Origin: Balneolaceae bacterium
GTDB taxonomy: Bacteria > Bacteroidota > Rhodothermia > Balneolales > Balneolaceae
Assembly: GCA_017643365.1 (NCBI GenBank)
Contig: JAEPNO010000009.1
Location: 100,044 to 164,043, forward strand
DNA: 64,000 nucleotides
Direction: 5' to 3'
The position numbers and the translations under genes are program-made. Under the pieces are notes generated by a model that ran no database searches, had not been told where the DNA came from, and saw only the letters and a list, made by a program, of their open reading frames with translations. The first letter of the stretch is position 1. Each line of letters opens with the position of its first letter. Positions 8,375-17,197 of this stretch are shown here, in pieces.

Positions 8375-9751
8375 ATGAAAAAAATACTCGCCCTCCTACT
8401 AATCCCGATAGCTGTTGCACTCGCTTTTATTGTGATGCTTAACGATCGACAGAACTATGTTGATGAATCGAAAGTCAGCTATGCTTTCACAAATGTTCAT
8501 GTGATTCCCATGACAGAAGACGGGCTGATCAAAGAAAATCAAACCGTCATAATTACCGAAGGCCGGATTTCGGAAATTGTTGATGCCAATAAAATTAAGT
8601 TCGGCCCAAATACTCCTGTTATCGATGGCACCGGCAAATACCTAATCCCGGGGCTCGCCGAAATGCATGGACACGTGCCACCCACTCATCCACCGGCAAA
8701 TTTTCCCGCATATTTTAATGAGGATTACGTGGAATCAACCTTGTTTTTGTATGTATCTGCGGGGATAACCACTGTTCGGGGCATGTTGGGCTACGATCAT
8801 CAGCTTGAGCTGAAAGAAAAGGTGGCAAGCGGCGAATATATCGGTCCCAATTTATATCTGGCAGGACCTAGTTTTAATGGAAACTCAGTGAGCTCGCTTG
8901 ATCAAGCCAGAGAGAAAGTCCGCCAGCAAGTGGACGAAGGCTGGGATTTATTAAAGATTCATCCGGGCTTAACTTTAGAAGAATACAATGCCATGGCGGA
9001 TGAAGCCAACAAGCTGGGTATTCGATTTGGTGGACATGTTCCACAAGCGGTGGGCATAAATAGAGCTATCGAAGCCGGGCAAGAAACAATGGATCACATT
9101 GATGGGTATGTTTCGTACTTGCAAGCTTTTGAAGGTGTCGAACTCGAATCGAAAATGGATGAAATCATCCAAAAAACGAAGGAATATGGCGTGTGGATTG
9201 TGCCAACTCAAGCTCTTTGGGAAACCATCATTGGTGCCGCGGATTATGAAACCATGCAAAACTACGACGAGCTGAAATACATCCCGCAAGCCGTTCGTGA
9301 TAACTATAACGGATTTGTAGCCAATAACATCGAAGGAAACCCAAATTTGAATTATGAGGAAGCCGAAGAGCACGCAGTATTACGTCAGCGATTGCTTGGG
9401 GCGATGAGCGATGCCGGAGTTAGAATCTTGATGGGAACCGATGCCCCGCAACTGTTTAGCGTGCCCGGGTTTTCAATCCATAGAGAATTGCCATTTATGA
9501 AGGCAGCAGGGATGAGCAACTACGAAATCCTCCACTCCGGAACCAAGGCCGTGGGAGACTATTTCGCTAACGAAGATGATTTCGGGACCATTGAAGTAGG
9601 AAAACGAGCCGACCTTATCTTGATGGACTCCAATCCACTGGAAAGTTTAGATGCTATTCGAAATCACTCTGGTGTAATGGTGAGTGGTGAGTGGTTATCG
9701 CGGAAAATGATTGATGAAAAGCTAGCCGAAATCGAGGCTATGTATAATTAG
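8375..9751 (+). CDS. Exported metal-dependent amidohydrolase
   Basis: The 458-residue protein has an N-terminal membrane/signal segment (residues 3-22). It then has the amidohydrolase TIM-barrel fold with the small beta-sandwich formed by both ends. Metal ligands are visible: H-x-H in EMHGHV (about H98, H100), K in LLKIHPG, H in FGGHVP and MDHIDG, and D in MGTDAPQ. The C-terminal GTIEVGKRADLILMDSNPL is typical of the imidazolonepropionase/prolidase-like group. Members cleave amide bonds of small molecules or dipeptides; here it acts outside the cytoplasm. It stands just before the GMC oxidoreductase genes but need not belong with them. Confidence 0.9.
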   Translation: MKKILALLLIPIAVALAFIVMLNDRQNYVDESKVSYAFTNVHVIPMTEDGLIKENQTVIITEGRISEIVDANKIKFGPNTPVIDGTGKYLIPGLAEMHGHVPPTHPPANFPAYFNEDYVESTLFLYVSAGITTVRGMLGYDHQLELKEKVASGEYIGPNLYLAGPSFNGNSVSSLDQAREKVRQQVDEGWDLLKIHPGLTLEEYNAMADEANKLGIRFGGHVPQAVGINRAIEAGQETMDHIDGYVSYLQAFEGVELESKMDEIIQKTKEYGVWIVPTQALWETIIGAADYETMQNYDELKYIPQAVRDNYNGFVANNIEGNPNLNYEEAEEHAVLRQRLLGAMSDAGVRILMGTDAPQLFSVPGFSIHRELPFMKAAGMSNYEILHSGTKAVGDYFANEDDFGTIEVGKRADLILMDSNPLESLDAIRNHSGVMVSGEWLSRKMIDEKLAEIEAMYN

Positions 9752-9818
9752 CTTTCATCCCACACTTTTTTTTCTAACTTAATTTCGAAATGTGATACTA
9801 AATCGGGGGAATAAATAG

Positions 9819-11537
9819 ATGGAAATCATCAAAAGCAGAAAAGAATATGATGCCGTAATTGTGGGATCAGGCGCCGGTGGTGGGATGTCGGCGAAGATAC
9901 TGGCCGAGCAAGGGCTGAACGTCGCTATTATTGAGGCAGGTCCATTTTTTGATCCTGCACAGGATCAATATCGAACGCAATTGCGACCACCATGGGAATC
10001 GCCACGCCGTGGTTATGGCTCTACCCGCGCTTTTGGTGATTACGATGCCGCTTACGGCGGTTGGGATATCGATGGCGAGCCGTACACCCAAGCCGATGGC
10101 ACAAATTTCGGTTGGTTTAGATCCAGAATGTTGGGCGGACGAACCAATCACTGGGGTAGAATTTCATTGCGATTTGGTCCGCTCGATTTTAAAAGAAAAG
10201 ACTGGGACGGCCTCGGTGACAACTGGCCCATCAGCTACGACGATGTGAAACCCTATTACGATCGAGTTGATAAAATGATCGGCGTATTTGGTAGCAAGGA
10301 AGGGATTTTTAATGAGCCGGATGGTTTTTTCCTGCCACCACCAAAACCAAGATTGCATGAACTGTATTATATCAAAGGCGCAAGAAAAGCGGGGATTCCG
10401 GTCATTCCCTCACGCCTTTCTATTCTAACCAAACGGCTGAATAACGACCGCGGCGTTTGTTTCTACTGCAATCAATGTAATCGCGCTTGCCAGATTTATG
10501 CCGATTTCAGCGCAGGAACCTGTTTGATTTTTCCGGCTCAAAAGTCCACCGGTCGGGTTGACCTTTATGTTAACTCGATGGCCAAAGAAGTGGTGACCGA
10601 TGGCGACGGAAAAGCAACCGGCGTTTCTTACATCAATAAAGAAAATGGCAGCGAACAAGAAATTAAAGGAAAAGTGATCGTACTCGGTGCTTCGGCATGT
10701 TCAACCGCTCGCATCCTGCTAAACTCTAAAAGTTCGGTTCATCCCGATGGATTAGGCAATAGCTCCGGCATGATCGGGAGATATTTACACGATTCGACGG
10801 GTACAGGCGCTGCCGCACTGGTTCCGGAACTCATGGATCGAACCATGTATAACGAAGATGGCGTGGGCGGGCTTCACGTGTACACGCCATGGTGGCTGAA
10901 CGAAGCCAAGCTCGATTTTCCGCGCGGATATCACTTAGAAATTTGGGGCGGAATGGGAATGCCATCATATGGAATCGGTTTCGACACGACCAATTTAAAC
11001 TCGCATTTCAATGATACAGTAGGCGGTTACGGCGATAAACTCAGAAAAGATGTGAAACGATTTTTCGGTTCGGTGATGGGCATCGCAATGAGAGGCGAAA
11101 GTGTGCCTCAATACAACAACTATTGCGAACTCGACCCCGAGGTTAAAGATCAGTGGGGCATTCCGGTTCTGAAATTCAATTATCAGTGGACCGATTACGA
11201 GCGACTCCAGGCAAAGCATGCTCATGATACCATCGAGAATATTTTTGATGCGATGGGGGCTATCAAGCTCGGAAATAAGCCGGGCGCCGATTCGGATTAT
11301 GGTTTGATGAATCCCGGTGTGATCATTCACGAAGTGGGTACCACGCGTATGGGCGATGATCCGGCCACTTCGGTCACTAATAAATACAATCAACTGCACG
11401 ATGCCGAGAATGTGTTTGTGGTTGATGCGGGTGTGTTCGTATCGCAAGCGGATAAGAACCCGACCTGGACCATCCTGGCACTTTCGATGCGGGCCAGTGA
11501 GTACATCGTAGATCAACTTAAAAAGCAAAATATTTGA
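9819..11537 (+). CDS. GMC-family FAD oxidoreductase (glucose/gluconate dehydrogenase-type large subunit)
   Basis: The 572-residue protein has the FAD-binding G-x-G-x-x-G motif near residues 13-18 (VGSGAGGGMSA) followed by IIEAG. It has an MLGGRTNHWGR segment in which the GMC signature loop sits, a cysteine-rich stretch CFYCNQCNRACQ near residue 217, and the C-terminal catalytic block with HEVGTTRMG and NPTWTILALSMRASEY. It oxidises an alcohol or sugar in the periplasm or at the membrane. The next gene overlaps slightly and encodes the small Tat-exported subunit. No cytochrome c subunit is beside the pair, so the electron acceptor is unknown. Confidence 0.92.
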   Translation: MEIIKSRKEYDAVIVGSGAGGGMSAKILAEQGLNVAIIEAGPFFDPAQDQYRTQLRPPWESPRRGYGSTRAFGDYDAAYGGWDIDGEPYTQADGTNFGWFRSRMLGGRTNHWGRISLRFGPLDFKRKDWDGLGDNWPISYDDVKPYYDRVDKMIGVFGSKEGIFNEPDGFFLPPPKPRLHELYYIKGARKAGIPVIPSRLSILTKRLNNDRGVCFYCNQCNRACQIYADFSAGTCLIFPAQKSTGRVDLYVNSMAKEVVTDGDGKATGVSYINKENGSEQEIKGKVIVLGASACSTARILLNSKSSVHPDGLGNSSGMIGRYLHDSTGTGAAALVPELMDRTMYNEDGVGGLHVYTPWWLNEAKLDFPRGYHLEIWGGMGMPSYGIGFDTTNLNSHFNDTVGGYGDKLRKDVKRFFGSVMGIAMRGESVPQYNNYCELDPEVKDQWGIPVLKFNYQWTDYERLQAKHAHDTIENIFDAMGAIKLGNKPGADSDYGLMNPGVIIHEVGTTRMGDDPATSVTNKYNQLHDAENVFVVDAGVFVSQADKNPTWTILALSMRASEYIVDQLKKQNI

Positions 11538-11539
11538 TT

Positions 11540-12247
11540 ATGGACAGAAGAGAATCCCTTAAAACCATGTTGATCGGAGCCTTAGGAACAGGCGCAGTGC
11601 TTACCGGATGTGTGCCACGTAAAGAAGATCGTGAAAAGTTACAGGACGTCTACGATTTCAGTTCTTATGGACGAACCATAGAAGAAAAACAACGCGACGC
11701 AGACTTATTTGGAGAAAATTTCTTAACCGATCACGAATTAGAAACCGTTGCGGTGATGTGTGATTTGATTTTGCCGGCGACCAAAACTGCGGGCTCAGCC
11801 TCGGATGCGCATGTGCCTGCCTTCATCGATTTTATGGTGAAAGATGCTCCAAGTTGGCAAGATAGATTCCGCAATGGAATTATTTGGATGGATGGCTACT
11901 CTAAACAAAAGTTTGGCTACGATTTCGTGTTGCTTACAAAAGAACAACAGATTGAGATATTTGACGAGATCGCCTATCCGGATAATGCAACCGAAGAGAA
12001 TCAACCCGGTGTAGATTTCTTCCGAGATATCAGAAATTTAACTCTCACCGGCTATTACACCACACAAATGGGTTTCGATGATTTGGGATATGTGGGTAAT
12101 CGTCCGAATATTTGGGATGGCGTGCCGGATGAGGTGCTCAAAGAACACGGCTTAGCATACGAACCGGAGTGGCTGGCGAAATGCGTGGATCAATCGAAGC
12201 GAGAAGTTACGGCTGAATGGGATGAAGATGGGAATTTGATTAGTTGA
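11540..12247 (+). CDS. Gluconate 2-dehydrogenase subunit 3 family protein, Tat lipoprotein
   Basis: The 235-residue protein begins MDRRESLKTMLIGALGTGAV, a twin-arginine signal (RRxSLK), and continues TGC with cysteine about 24, a lipobox. The mature part contains LTDHELETVAVMCDLILPAT and a DFFRDIRNLTLTGYYTT block typical of the subunit-3 family (PF13618). This subunit helps carry the folded FAD-containing large subunit through the Tat pathway and anchors it. It starts two bases after the GMC gene, so they form one operon. The ATG at 11540 is chosen over an in-frame TTG at 11534 because it puts the twin arginine at the very N-terminus. Confidence 0.9.
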   Translation: MDRRESLKTMLIGALGTGAVLTGCVPRKEDREKLQDVYDFSSYGRTIEEKQRDADLFGENFLTDHELETVAVMCDLILPATKTAGSASDAHVPAFIDFMVKDAPSWQDRFRNGIIWMDGYSKQKFGYDFVLLTKEQQIEIFDEIAYPDNATEENQPGVDFFRDIRNLTLTGYYTTQMGFDDLGYVGNRPNIWDGVPDEVLKEHGLAYEPEWLAKCVDQSKREVTAEWDEDGNLIS

Positions 12248-12251
12248 TGTG

Positions 12252-12298
12252 TTCGGGTTTCGGGTTTCGGGTTTCGGGTTTCGGGTTTCGGGTTTCAG
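12252..12298. repeat. Tandem heptamer repeat (GGGTTTC)n
   Basis: About six perfect copies of the 7-base unit GGGTTTC lie directly after the stop of the subunit-3 gene. The last unit is followed by an imperfect copy (GGTTTCAGG). The unit length is not a multiple of three and the region is non-coding. It is a likely length-variable microsatellite. Confidence 0.85.
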
Positions 12299-12689
12299 GT
12301 AGTGAATTTGCCAACCATTCACGAGCGGAGCGAAGTGATCTCGGGAATTCAATAACCAATATTCAACAAGGAATAGGCAATTTTCAAGTGAGGGAGGGGA
12401 CATTCAAGATTCATCTCGCTATTTCCGCCAACAATTCTACAGCCCTTTTTGAATCCATTCACGATCCCGCTGGTTCCTGAGCATGTCGAAGGAGGCGGAA
12501 GAAGTGATCTCGGGAATTCAATAAACAATCTAATATGCATTGAGGCTGTTCGATTTTTTCAAACCCCTTCTGTCTTCCCCTTTCAAAAGGGGAAGGACGC
12601 CTTAGATTACTCAGTGCGATATCAACTGGCGCTCTTTCTGATTTAAATGAAGGATTTTTTTAATCAGACTCTGATGTCGACAAAATAAA

Positions 12690-12723
12690 GTCATTCAGAT
12701 CAGCCGGCTGGCGGAGAAGGATC
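12690..12723. repeat. Dispersed GC-rich palindrome, copy 2 (inverted)
   Basis: Read on the minus strand this is TTCTCCGCCAGCCGGC followed by GATCTGAATGA, matching 1503-1532 with one or two differences. Copies in both orientations, in gaps only, fit a mobile or recombining small repeat. Confidence 0.6.
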
Positions 12724-12874
12724 TAGACGAATGTATGACTATAAATACGCTTCTTTCGCTGATTGGTAGTTGTAGCATGTAGTAAATTATGAACCACTTA
12801 TCCGTTCAGTTCCATCGCTTTCGCTCTGGATGACCTATTTTATTAGTATCTCCAGTTTCTAAATACCATCTCGC

Positions 12875-13007
12875 CAATTTATTTGAACTTACCAAGTGAA
12901 TACTTTTCATTCCTCAAGCAATATTATTTCAGTTGATTAGGTGCATCATTGGGTTGAATCATATACATTTATGATCAATGAAATAGTTCATAAATAATAT
13001 GTTAGCA
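12875..13007 (+). repeat. 133-base repeat, copy A (probable attC half-site)
   Basis: It aligns without gaps to 13795-13927, with about 15 differences in the last 127 bases and only five or six in the last 98. It ends GTTAGCA, a GTTRRRY-type integron R' box, 14 bases before the start of the following orphan gene. Confidence 0.75.
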
Positions 13008-13021
13008 TGCTTGCTCGATAG

Positions 13022-13747
13022 ATGAAAAGAATAACTGCAATATTGTTTCTCACATGTATTCTAATTAGTTGTTCTTATGTGTGGGAGGTGCCATTCTCAA
13101 ATAATTACAACCAATCAATAAAGGTAATTTGGCATCAAGCTGAAGGATATGGACAACATCCAATTGAAAGTGATGTAATTAGGCCCGGTCATACTAAAGA
13201 AATTAAAACTTCAGTTTGGAGGACACATACACGATCCAATTTTCAATTTCAGATGTTTCATGTAGTTAATGAAGAGAATGACACATTAGAGACTGTTTTT
13301 TTAAATAGTGGGCTGATAGCATGGTTAGGATATAATGTAGAATTACCTCTAAAAAACATCTCTAGTGAGCCACATAAGAGGTATGATAGTTTTTTGAAAT
13401 ATTGCAATAAAGACTCACTCAGTATTAATGTAGTAGAGTTATTCGTTGATTTTACAAATGAGGAGTATGACAAAGTATTGAAACGATCCGATCTTTTATT
13501 GAATGAATACAGAGCTCCAACAAATGAAGTAAAAGAGGAATTTAAAAATTTAGCTGAAGATATAGACTCTGCAAATATTCAAGCCGTTATGCTTCTTCAA
13601 GTTCTGGCTTCAGAAAAACAAGGTTCTAAAAGCATTGCTAAAAGTGTGACTAATTTGAAACGTGTTTATCCAGAGGTATTTGAACACTATAGTAATTGGA
13701 ATCCGTTCAATAAAATCTTCGAATCCGTTGCTATTGCAGATTCTTAG
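13022..13747 (+). CDS. Predicted lipoprotein of unknown function, in a putative gene cassette
   Basis: The 241-residue protein has an N-terminal lipoprotein signal (MKRITAILFLTCILISC, cysteine about 17). The rest is a mixed alpha/beta domain with no motif I recognise, followed by helices rich in lysine and glutamate. The coding sequence is clearly more AT-rich than the neighbouring core genes. It lies between two copies of a 133-base repeat that end in GTTAGCA, and TGCTAACA follows its stop at 13763. It is therefore probably the cargo of an integron-type cassette of about 920 bases. Confidence 0.7.
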   Translation: MKRITAILFLTCILISCSYVWEVPFSNNYNQSIKVIWHQAEGYGQHPIESDVIRPGHTKEIKTSVWRTHTRSNFQFQMFHVVNEENDTLETVFLNSGLIAWLGYNVELPLKNISSEPHKRYDSFLKYCNKDSLSINVVELFVDFTNEEYDKVLKRSDLLLNEYRAPTNEVKEEFKNLAEDIDSANIQAVMLLQVLASEKQGSKSIAKSVTNLKRVYPEVFEHYSNWNPFNKIFESVAIADS

Positions 13748-13762
13748 TAAACTAACTTCGCA

Positions 13763-13927
13763 TGCTAACAAGCAGTTTCCAAATCCAATCCAGCCGATTT
13801 ATTTGAATGTTCATTGTGAGTTTTATTCATTCCTCAAGCAATATCATTTCAGTTGATTAGGTGCATTATTGGGATGAATCATATACATTTATGATCGATG
13901 AAATAGTTCATAATTAATATGTTAGCA
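13763..13927 (+). repeat. Putative attC site / 133-base repeat copy B
   Basis: It starts with TGCTAACA (13763-13770) and ends with the exact complement TGTTAGCA (13920-13927). Bases 13795-13927 are the direct repeat of 12875-13007. The ends fit attC R'' and R' boxes and the 165-base length fits long attC sites. The inner arms pair only weakly, so this call is less secure than those at 42-46 kb. Confidence 0.5.
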
Positions 13928-13945
13928 GTACAGAAAATCTAAAAT

Positions 13946-14599
13946 ATGACTGAATTCACTATAATTCTTGTCGCAATTTGGGCCTATCCAATTCTTGGGT
14001 TTCTACTTTTCCAATTTACTAAACCTAATGAGGTTATCAGAAATAGAATTATAGGCACAATAACTGTAATCTCCTTCACTGCAATCATTGGTTATTTAGT
14101 TAATGTCTCTACAACATCAACAGAATTAGACTGGCTATTCTTTACAATTCCATATCTACTAATTTCAATTTTACTTTGGAGGGCATTTTATCATAATACA
14201 AAAGCAATCAAATCTTTGGCAGTATTCGGAATGGCTTTAATTTTTGGCTTAGGGTATTTCTCAGGTTCTTTAGGAATTTTAGGTATTGGGCTGGGGATTG
14301 GAGATTATCAAACAGATGCAGAAACTTGGTATGACACTGGGTTTATTTACAAAGAAACTTCTCTTGGAAATGCCCTTGCAGATTATCGTGGGAAAAGAGT
14401 TGAAATAAGTAAAACCATTCCTTGGTTACCCATAATTGAATGGGAAGTAAAAACGAAAGAATATTTTGGAAGAGCCGTTTATAAAAATAGACTTGAAGTT
14501 GAATTCGATAGCGACAAAAAAGAATTTTATTTAAGTACAATTGACCAATTCAAAGATTCTACTAAGTTTTGGGCAGACACTTTAAAAATAGAACATTAA
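13946..14599 (+). CDS. Small integral membrane protein of unknown function, putative cassette gene
   Basis: The 217-residue protein has four hydrophobic segments in its first 120 residues (about 3-22, 33-52, 62-78 and 92-118). They are followed by a hydrophilic C-terminal half with WYDTGFIYKETSLGNALADYRG and alternating charged strands. No family is recognised. It is AT-rich like its upstream neighbour and lies between two predicted cassette junctions. A role as a cassette-borne membrane effector or immunity protein is possible but has no direct support. Confidence 0.7.
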   Translation: MTEFTIILVAIWAYPILGFLLFQFTKPNEVIRNRIIGTITVISFTAIIGYLVNVSTTSTELDWLFFTIPYLLISILLWRAFYHNTKAIKSLAVFGMALIFGLGYFSGSLGILGIGLGIGDYQTDAETWYDTGFIYKETSLGNALADYRGKRVEISKTIPWLPIIEWEVKTKEYFGRAVYKNRLEVEFDSDKKEFYLSTIDQFKDSTKFWADTLKIEH

Positions 14600-14616
14600 C
14601 TAAATCCATATCCGTA

Positions 14617-14758
14617 CTGCTAAGAAGCGTTTCCACATGGGGATCTTCGACAAGCGGACGCGAGTAGGGTTCTCACTTCGGCTTGTAGCCAAGAAAAATA
14701 TTCAGTTACTTCAACAAAAACCGAGAACCTGCGCCGCTGAAACGCAGGGTCGTTATAC
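14617..14758 (+). repeat. Putative attC-like site
   Basis: GCGTTTC (14627-14633) pairs with GAAACGC (14739-14745), and inside it GGTTCTC (14668-14674) pairs with GAGAACC (14723-14729). ACAAGC (14650-14655) pairs with GCTTGT (14681-14686). It ends GTCGTTATAC, an R'-like box. An open frame across it is an artefact of the structure; the real gene starts at 14763. Confidence 0.5.
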
Positions 14759-14762
14759 ACTT

Positions 14763-15260
14763 ATGATTAAAATCGTAATTGCTTCTGAAAAATACCCCAT
14801 TGACAATATTCTAATTCACATTCGGGTATTTTTAAAAAAGGGAAACAGTTATGGAAATATTTCAAATTTGAAAACTGATGAGTATGGTTCGATTATTTTG
14901 ACCAAGAAATTAATTGAAGAGAATTTAGTATCTGCAGATATCAAAAATATAACAGGTTTTGGCCTCTCATTTCTTAATCTCAAAACTATTGAACAGCTTA
15001 AACAAACTTATAAGCGGTATGAAACAATAGATATTTCCGAAATTGAGGCTGAACTTGGTAAAAAGGGATTTAAAGAAAGTAAATTAAAAACCATCGCGAG
15101 AAATACTTTATCAGAATTAAGAAAACAATCAGAGATGTATTCATTTTATGAAGCAAGTAATAATCACTTGGTACCTAGTTTAGATTTTGAAAATGAGTTC
15201 AAATTTGATTTTACTACGTCAAAAATAATATTAAACCTAGAAAGTGTATTATATCTTTAA
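14763..15260 (+). CDS. Unknown soluble protein, putative cassette gene
   Basis: The 165-residue protein starts MIKIVIASEKYPIDN. The frame stays open 42 codons further upstream, but that part translates the attC-like structure and is not expected to be coding. The N-terminal half looks like an immunoglobulin-like or transthyretin-like beta sandwich (HIRVFLKKGNSYGNISNLKTDEYGSI). The C-terminal half is helical, with KTIARNTLSELRKQSEMYSFYEA. No catalytic motif is seen. AT-rich composition and position suggest foreign origin with the two genes before it. Confidence 0.65.
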   Translation: MIKIVIASEKYPIDNILIHIRVFLKKGNSYGNISNLKTDEYGSIILTKKLIEENLVSADIKNITGFGLSFLNLKTIEQLKQTYKRYETIDISEIEAELGKKGFKESKLKTIARNTLSELRKQSEMYSFYEASNNHLVPSLDFENEFKFDFTTSKIILNLESVLYL

Positions 15261-15308
15261 ATAGGACAATGTCAAGGGCACATAGTTTCCCCACCGTAGT
15301 TAATCTCG

Positions 15309-15329
15309 TTCCGAACGAGCCATTCGGAA
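15309..15329. repeat. Inverted repeat after the cassette-like genes
   Basis: TTCCGAA and TTCGGAA are separated by seven bases. There is no T-run on either side. It may be a remnant cassette end or a protein-binding site. Confidence 0.35.
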
Positions 15330-15372
15330 TACTTATAAAACCACCAGTTCATTTGTTGTTGTGCTTCTGTTT

Positions 15373-16032
15373 TTAAACTTTGAACAACGTCGTAACAATC
15401 TCTCCCTTTCCTTCTTCAAACGGGATTCGTAGCAGCTCTTCCCTTCTTACAAAATCGAAGTTAAAAGGCGGTGCGGTTATATCGACGCCACTGCCTTTTT
15501 TGAGGCGAATTCCTTGTCCCGAAATGATATCGATATTTGGAGTAAACTCACCTTCGGGAAGATGCTCGGTGAGGATCACGTAATTAAACCGACTCAGTTT
15601 GTCTACTACTGCCTGCACTTCGGTATTAGACAAATGTTGCAACACATTTCTGATCAGGGCTACGTCCGCAATCGGGAGATCATCTTTCGCGATATCCAGA
15701 CACCGAAATTCGAGATGTTCGGCTTTGTACAGCATTCTATTTCTGTTGATCAATTCCGGCACTATATCCACCGCAATATACTCGCTCGAACATTCATACA
15801 ACTGCTTCCCTACATTGAAATCGCCGCATCCTAAATCGCAGACACTCGGTTTTTCATCAAATTGGTTAAGGAAATCGGAAACAACCTTTACATACGGTAG
15901 AACATACATTGGATGATGCGATCCTTCGCCGGAAAAGTATTCGCCTGCCTCACCACCCCACAGATTTTGCTCATAAATCTGGGTCATAGCATCTTTGGTG
16001 GGCCAGGGTTTTTTGGATTTGGTTTCCTGCAT
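15373..16032 (-). CDS. Class I SAM-dependent methyltransferase
   Basis: The 219-residue protein has the Rossmann-type SAM-binding motif I VCDLGCGDFNVGKQL near residue 64, the acidic end of strand 2 in YIAVDIVPEL, motif II-like CLDIAKDDLP, and a post-motif RNVLQHL. No substrate-specific domain is visible. It is on the opposite strand from the cassette-like genes and has the composition of the core genome. The substrate cannot be named. It is divergent from the DUF7010-like gene, with 58 bases between the starts, so the two share a promoter region. Confidence 0.85.
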   Translation of the reverse strand: MQETKSKKPWPTKDAMTQIYEQNLWGGEAGEYFSGEGSHHPMYVLPYVKVVSDFLNQFDEKPSVCDLGCGDFNVGKQLYECSSEYIAVDIVPELINRNRMLYKAEHLEFRCLDIAKDDLPIADVALIRNVLQHLSNTEVQAVVDKLSRFNYVILTEHLPEGEFTPNIDIISGQGIRLKKGSGVDITAPPFNFDFVRREELLRIPFEEGKGEIVTTLFKV

Positions 16033-16090
16033 CTTAACTAAAACTATCCCGTAGGTCTTTCAAATTTTAAGGGCAACATACTACCGATTT

Positions 16091-16666
16091 ATGCAAAACT
16101 CATCCAGCGAAAACTATTTAGCCGCGCTAAAACTCGAAATTCAACAAAAGGCCAAAAATGGCGTAGATTTTATCACGGCCGCATCGATATTATGGTTTGC
16201 CATCTCTGCAATCTGGCTGCTAGAACAATCTGCGTACAACAAAAGCATCTTTACTTTTATGATAAGTGGGTTGATGCTTCCCTTGGCGTTTGGTTTCTCA
16301 AAGATTTACGCTACCACCTGGAAAATCAAAGGAAATCCTCTTCAGCCTTTAGGAATGTGGATAAATGTAGCCCAACTCTTTTATTTTCCATTTTTGATCT
16401 TCATCCTACTCAAATCTCCGGACTATTTTATCATGACATTCAGCATTATTACCGGTGCACATTTCCTGCCCTATGCCTGGTTTTATGACGAGCTTGCCTA
16501 CGCAATAGCTGCCGGTTTCATTTCGATTGGGAGCCTGATCATAACTCTAAACATCGAGATTGAACAAATGTGGATGGTCCCATTTTTTACAGCCTGCTTG
16601 CTGACTCTTCTTGGCATCATAATTTTTATTCGATGGAAAAAAATGATGGCACACGTTTCGAGTTAA
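16091..16666 (+). CDS. Six-helix membrane protein (DUF7010-like)
   Basis: The 191-residue protein has six hydrophobic segments, beginning around residue 25. A glycine/proline-rich turn GLMLPLAFGFSKI follows the second, and GNPLQPLGMW lies in the loop after it. The layout recalls the DUF7010 family but the name is tentative. No enzyme motif is visible. The YdeI-like gene starts 24 bases downstream, so the two may be one transcript. Confidence 0.6.
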   Translation: MQNSSSENYLAALKLEIQQKAKNGVDFITAASILWFAISAIWLLEQSAYNKSIFTFMISGLMLPLAFGFSKIYATTWKIKGNPLQPLGMWINVAQLFYFPFLIFILLKSPDYFIMTFSIITGAHFLPYAWFYDELAYAIAAGFISIGSLIITLNIEIEQMWMVPFFTACLLTLLGIIIFIRWKKMMAHVSS

Positions 16667-16690
16667 CTCAATTTCTATTATCGTAAGGAT

Positions 16691-17197
16691 ATGAAGCCCA
16701 TCACTTTTAACAGCTATTTAGAGCCTCAAACTAAAGTAGGATACTCACACATTACCGTTCCACCCGAAATTGTGGAAGAAGTCGGTGGGTTTGGTACTCG
16801 GCTACTTTGCTCGATTAACGGGAATGAACAGATTCATTGTGGCTTGATGGGAAAGGGCGATGGTCGAGGTATGATTATCATTAACAAAAAGCGACAAAAG
16901 AAATGGGGCATAACTATTGGCGATGAAGTTTCGGCAACCATCGAGCTGGATCGTTCAAAATACGGTGCAGAAATGCCGGAAGAACTCGAGGCTTTGCTGG
17001 AGCAGGATCGCGAAGGACTTAAAGCATTTGAGAAAATCACTGCCGGTCAGCAGCGGTATATCCTCAATTATGTGGATGGGGTGAAGTCCATACAAAAACG
17101 CATCGATCGAGCCATCATGCTAATCGAAAACCTAAAAACCATGCCCGAAGGCTCGTTCGATTATCGCCATTTATTAGGGATGGAGGAGGAAGACTGA
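16691..17197 (+). CDS. YdeI/OmpD-associated family protein with DUF1905 domain
   Basis: The 168-residue protein has an N-terminal DUF1905-like beta barrel (residues 1-85, with ITVPPEIVEEVGG and GRGMIIINKKRQKKWGITIGDEV). A helical YdeI-type C-terminal domain follows (about 95-160, GQQRYILNYVDGVKSIQKRIDRAI). In enterobacteria YdeI is linked to antimicrobial-peptide and bacteriocin resistance, but for FCB homologues the role is unproven. It follows the small membrane protein closely. A repeat-rich gap of 548 bases comes after it. Confidence 0.82.
   Translation: MKPITFNSYLEPQTKVGYSHITVPPEIVEEVGGFGTRLLCSINGNEQIHCGLMGKGDGRGMIIINKKRQKKWGITIGDEVSATIELDRSKYGAEMPEELEALLEQDREGLKAFEKITAGQQRYILNYVDGVKSIQKRIDRAIMLIENLKTMPEGSFDYRHLLGMEEED

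Larger units (their letters stand above)
12299..13021. other. Non-coding, repeat-rich gap
   Basis: About 720 bases without a convincing gene. It holds two copies of an AGTGATCTCGGGAATTCAAT unit (near 12334 and 12507), a CCTGAGCATGTCGAAGGA element (12477), a TCTGTCTTCCCC-type palindrome (12561-12612), an inverted copy of the 1503-1532 repeat (12690-12723), and at its right end the first copy of the 133-base repeat (12875-13007). Short open frames here are repeat-derived. Confidence 0.75.

Noticed and set aside
12252..12298. CRISPR array
   Set aside because: Units are 7 bases with no spacers; it is a microsatellite. No cas gene is in the window.
12244..12646. Several short open frames between the GMC operon and the cassette genes
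   Set aside because: They translate the heptamer array and dispersed repeats; no conserved motif, no start signals.
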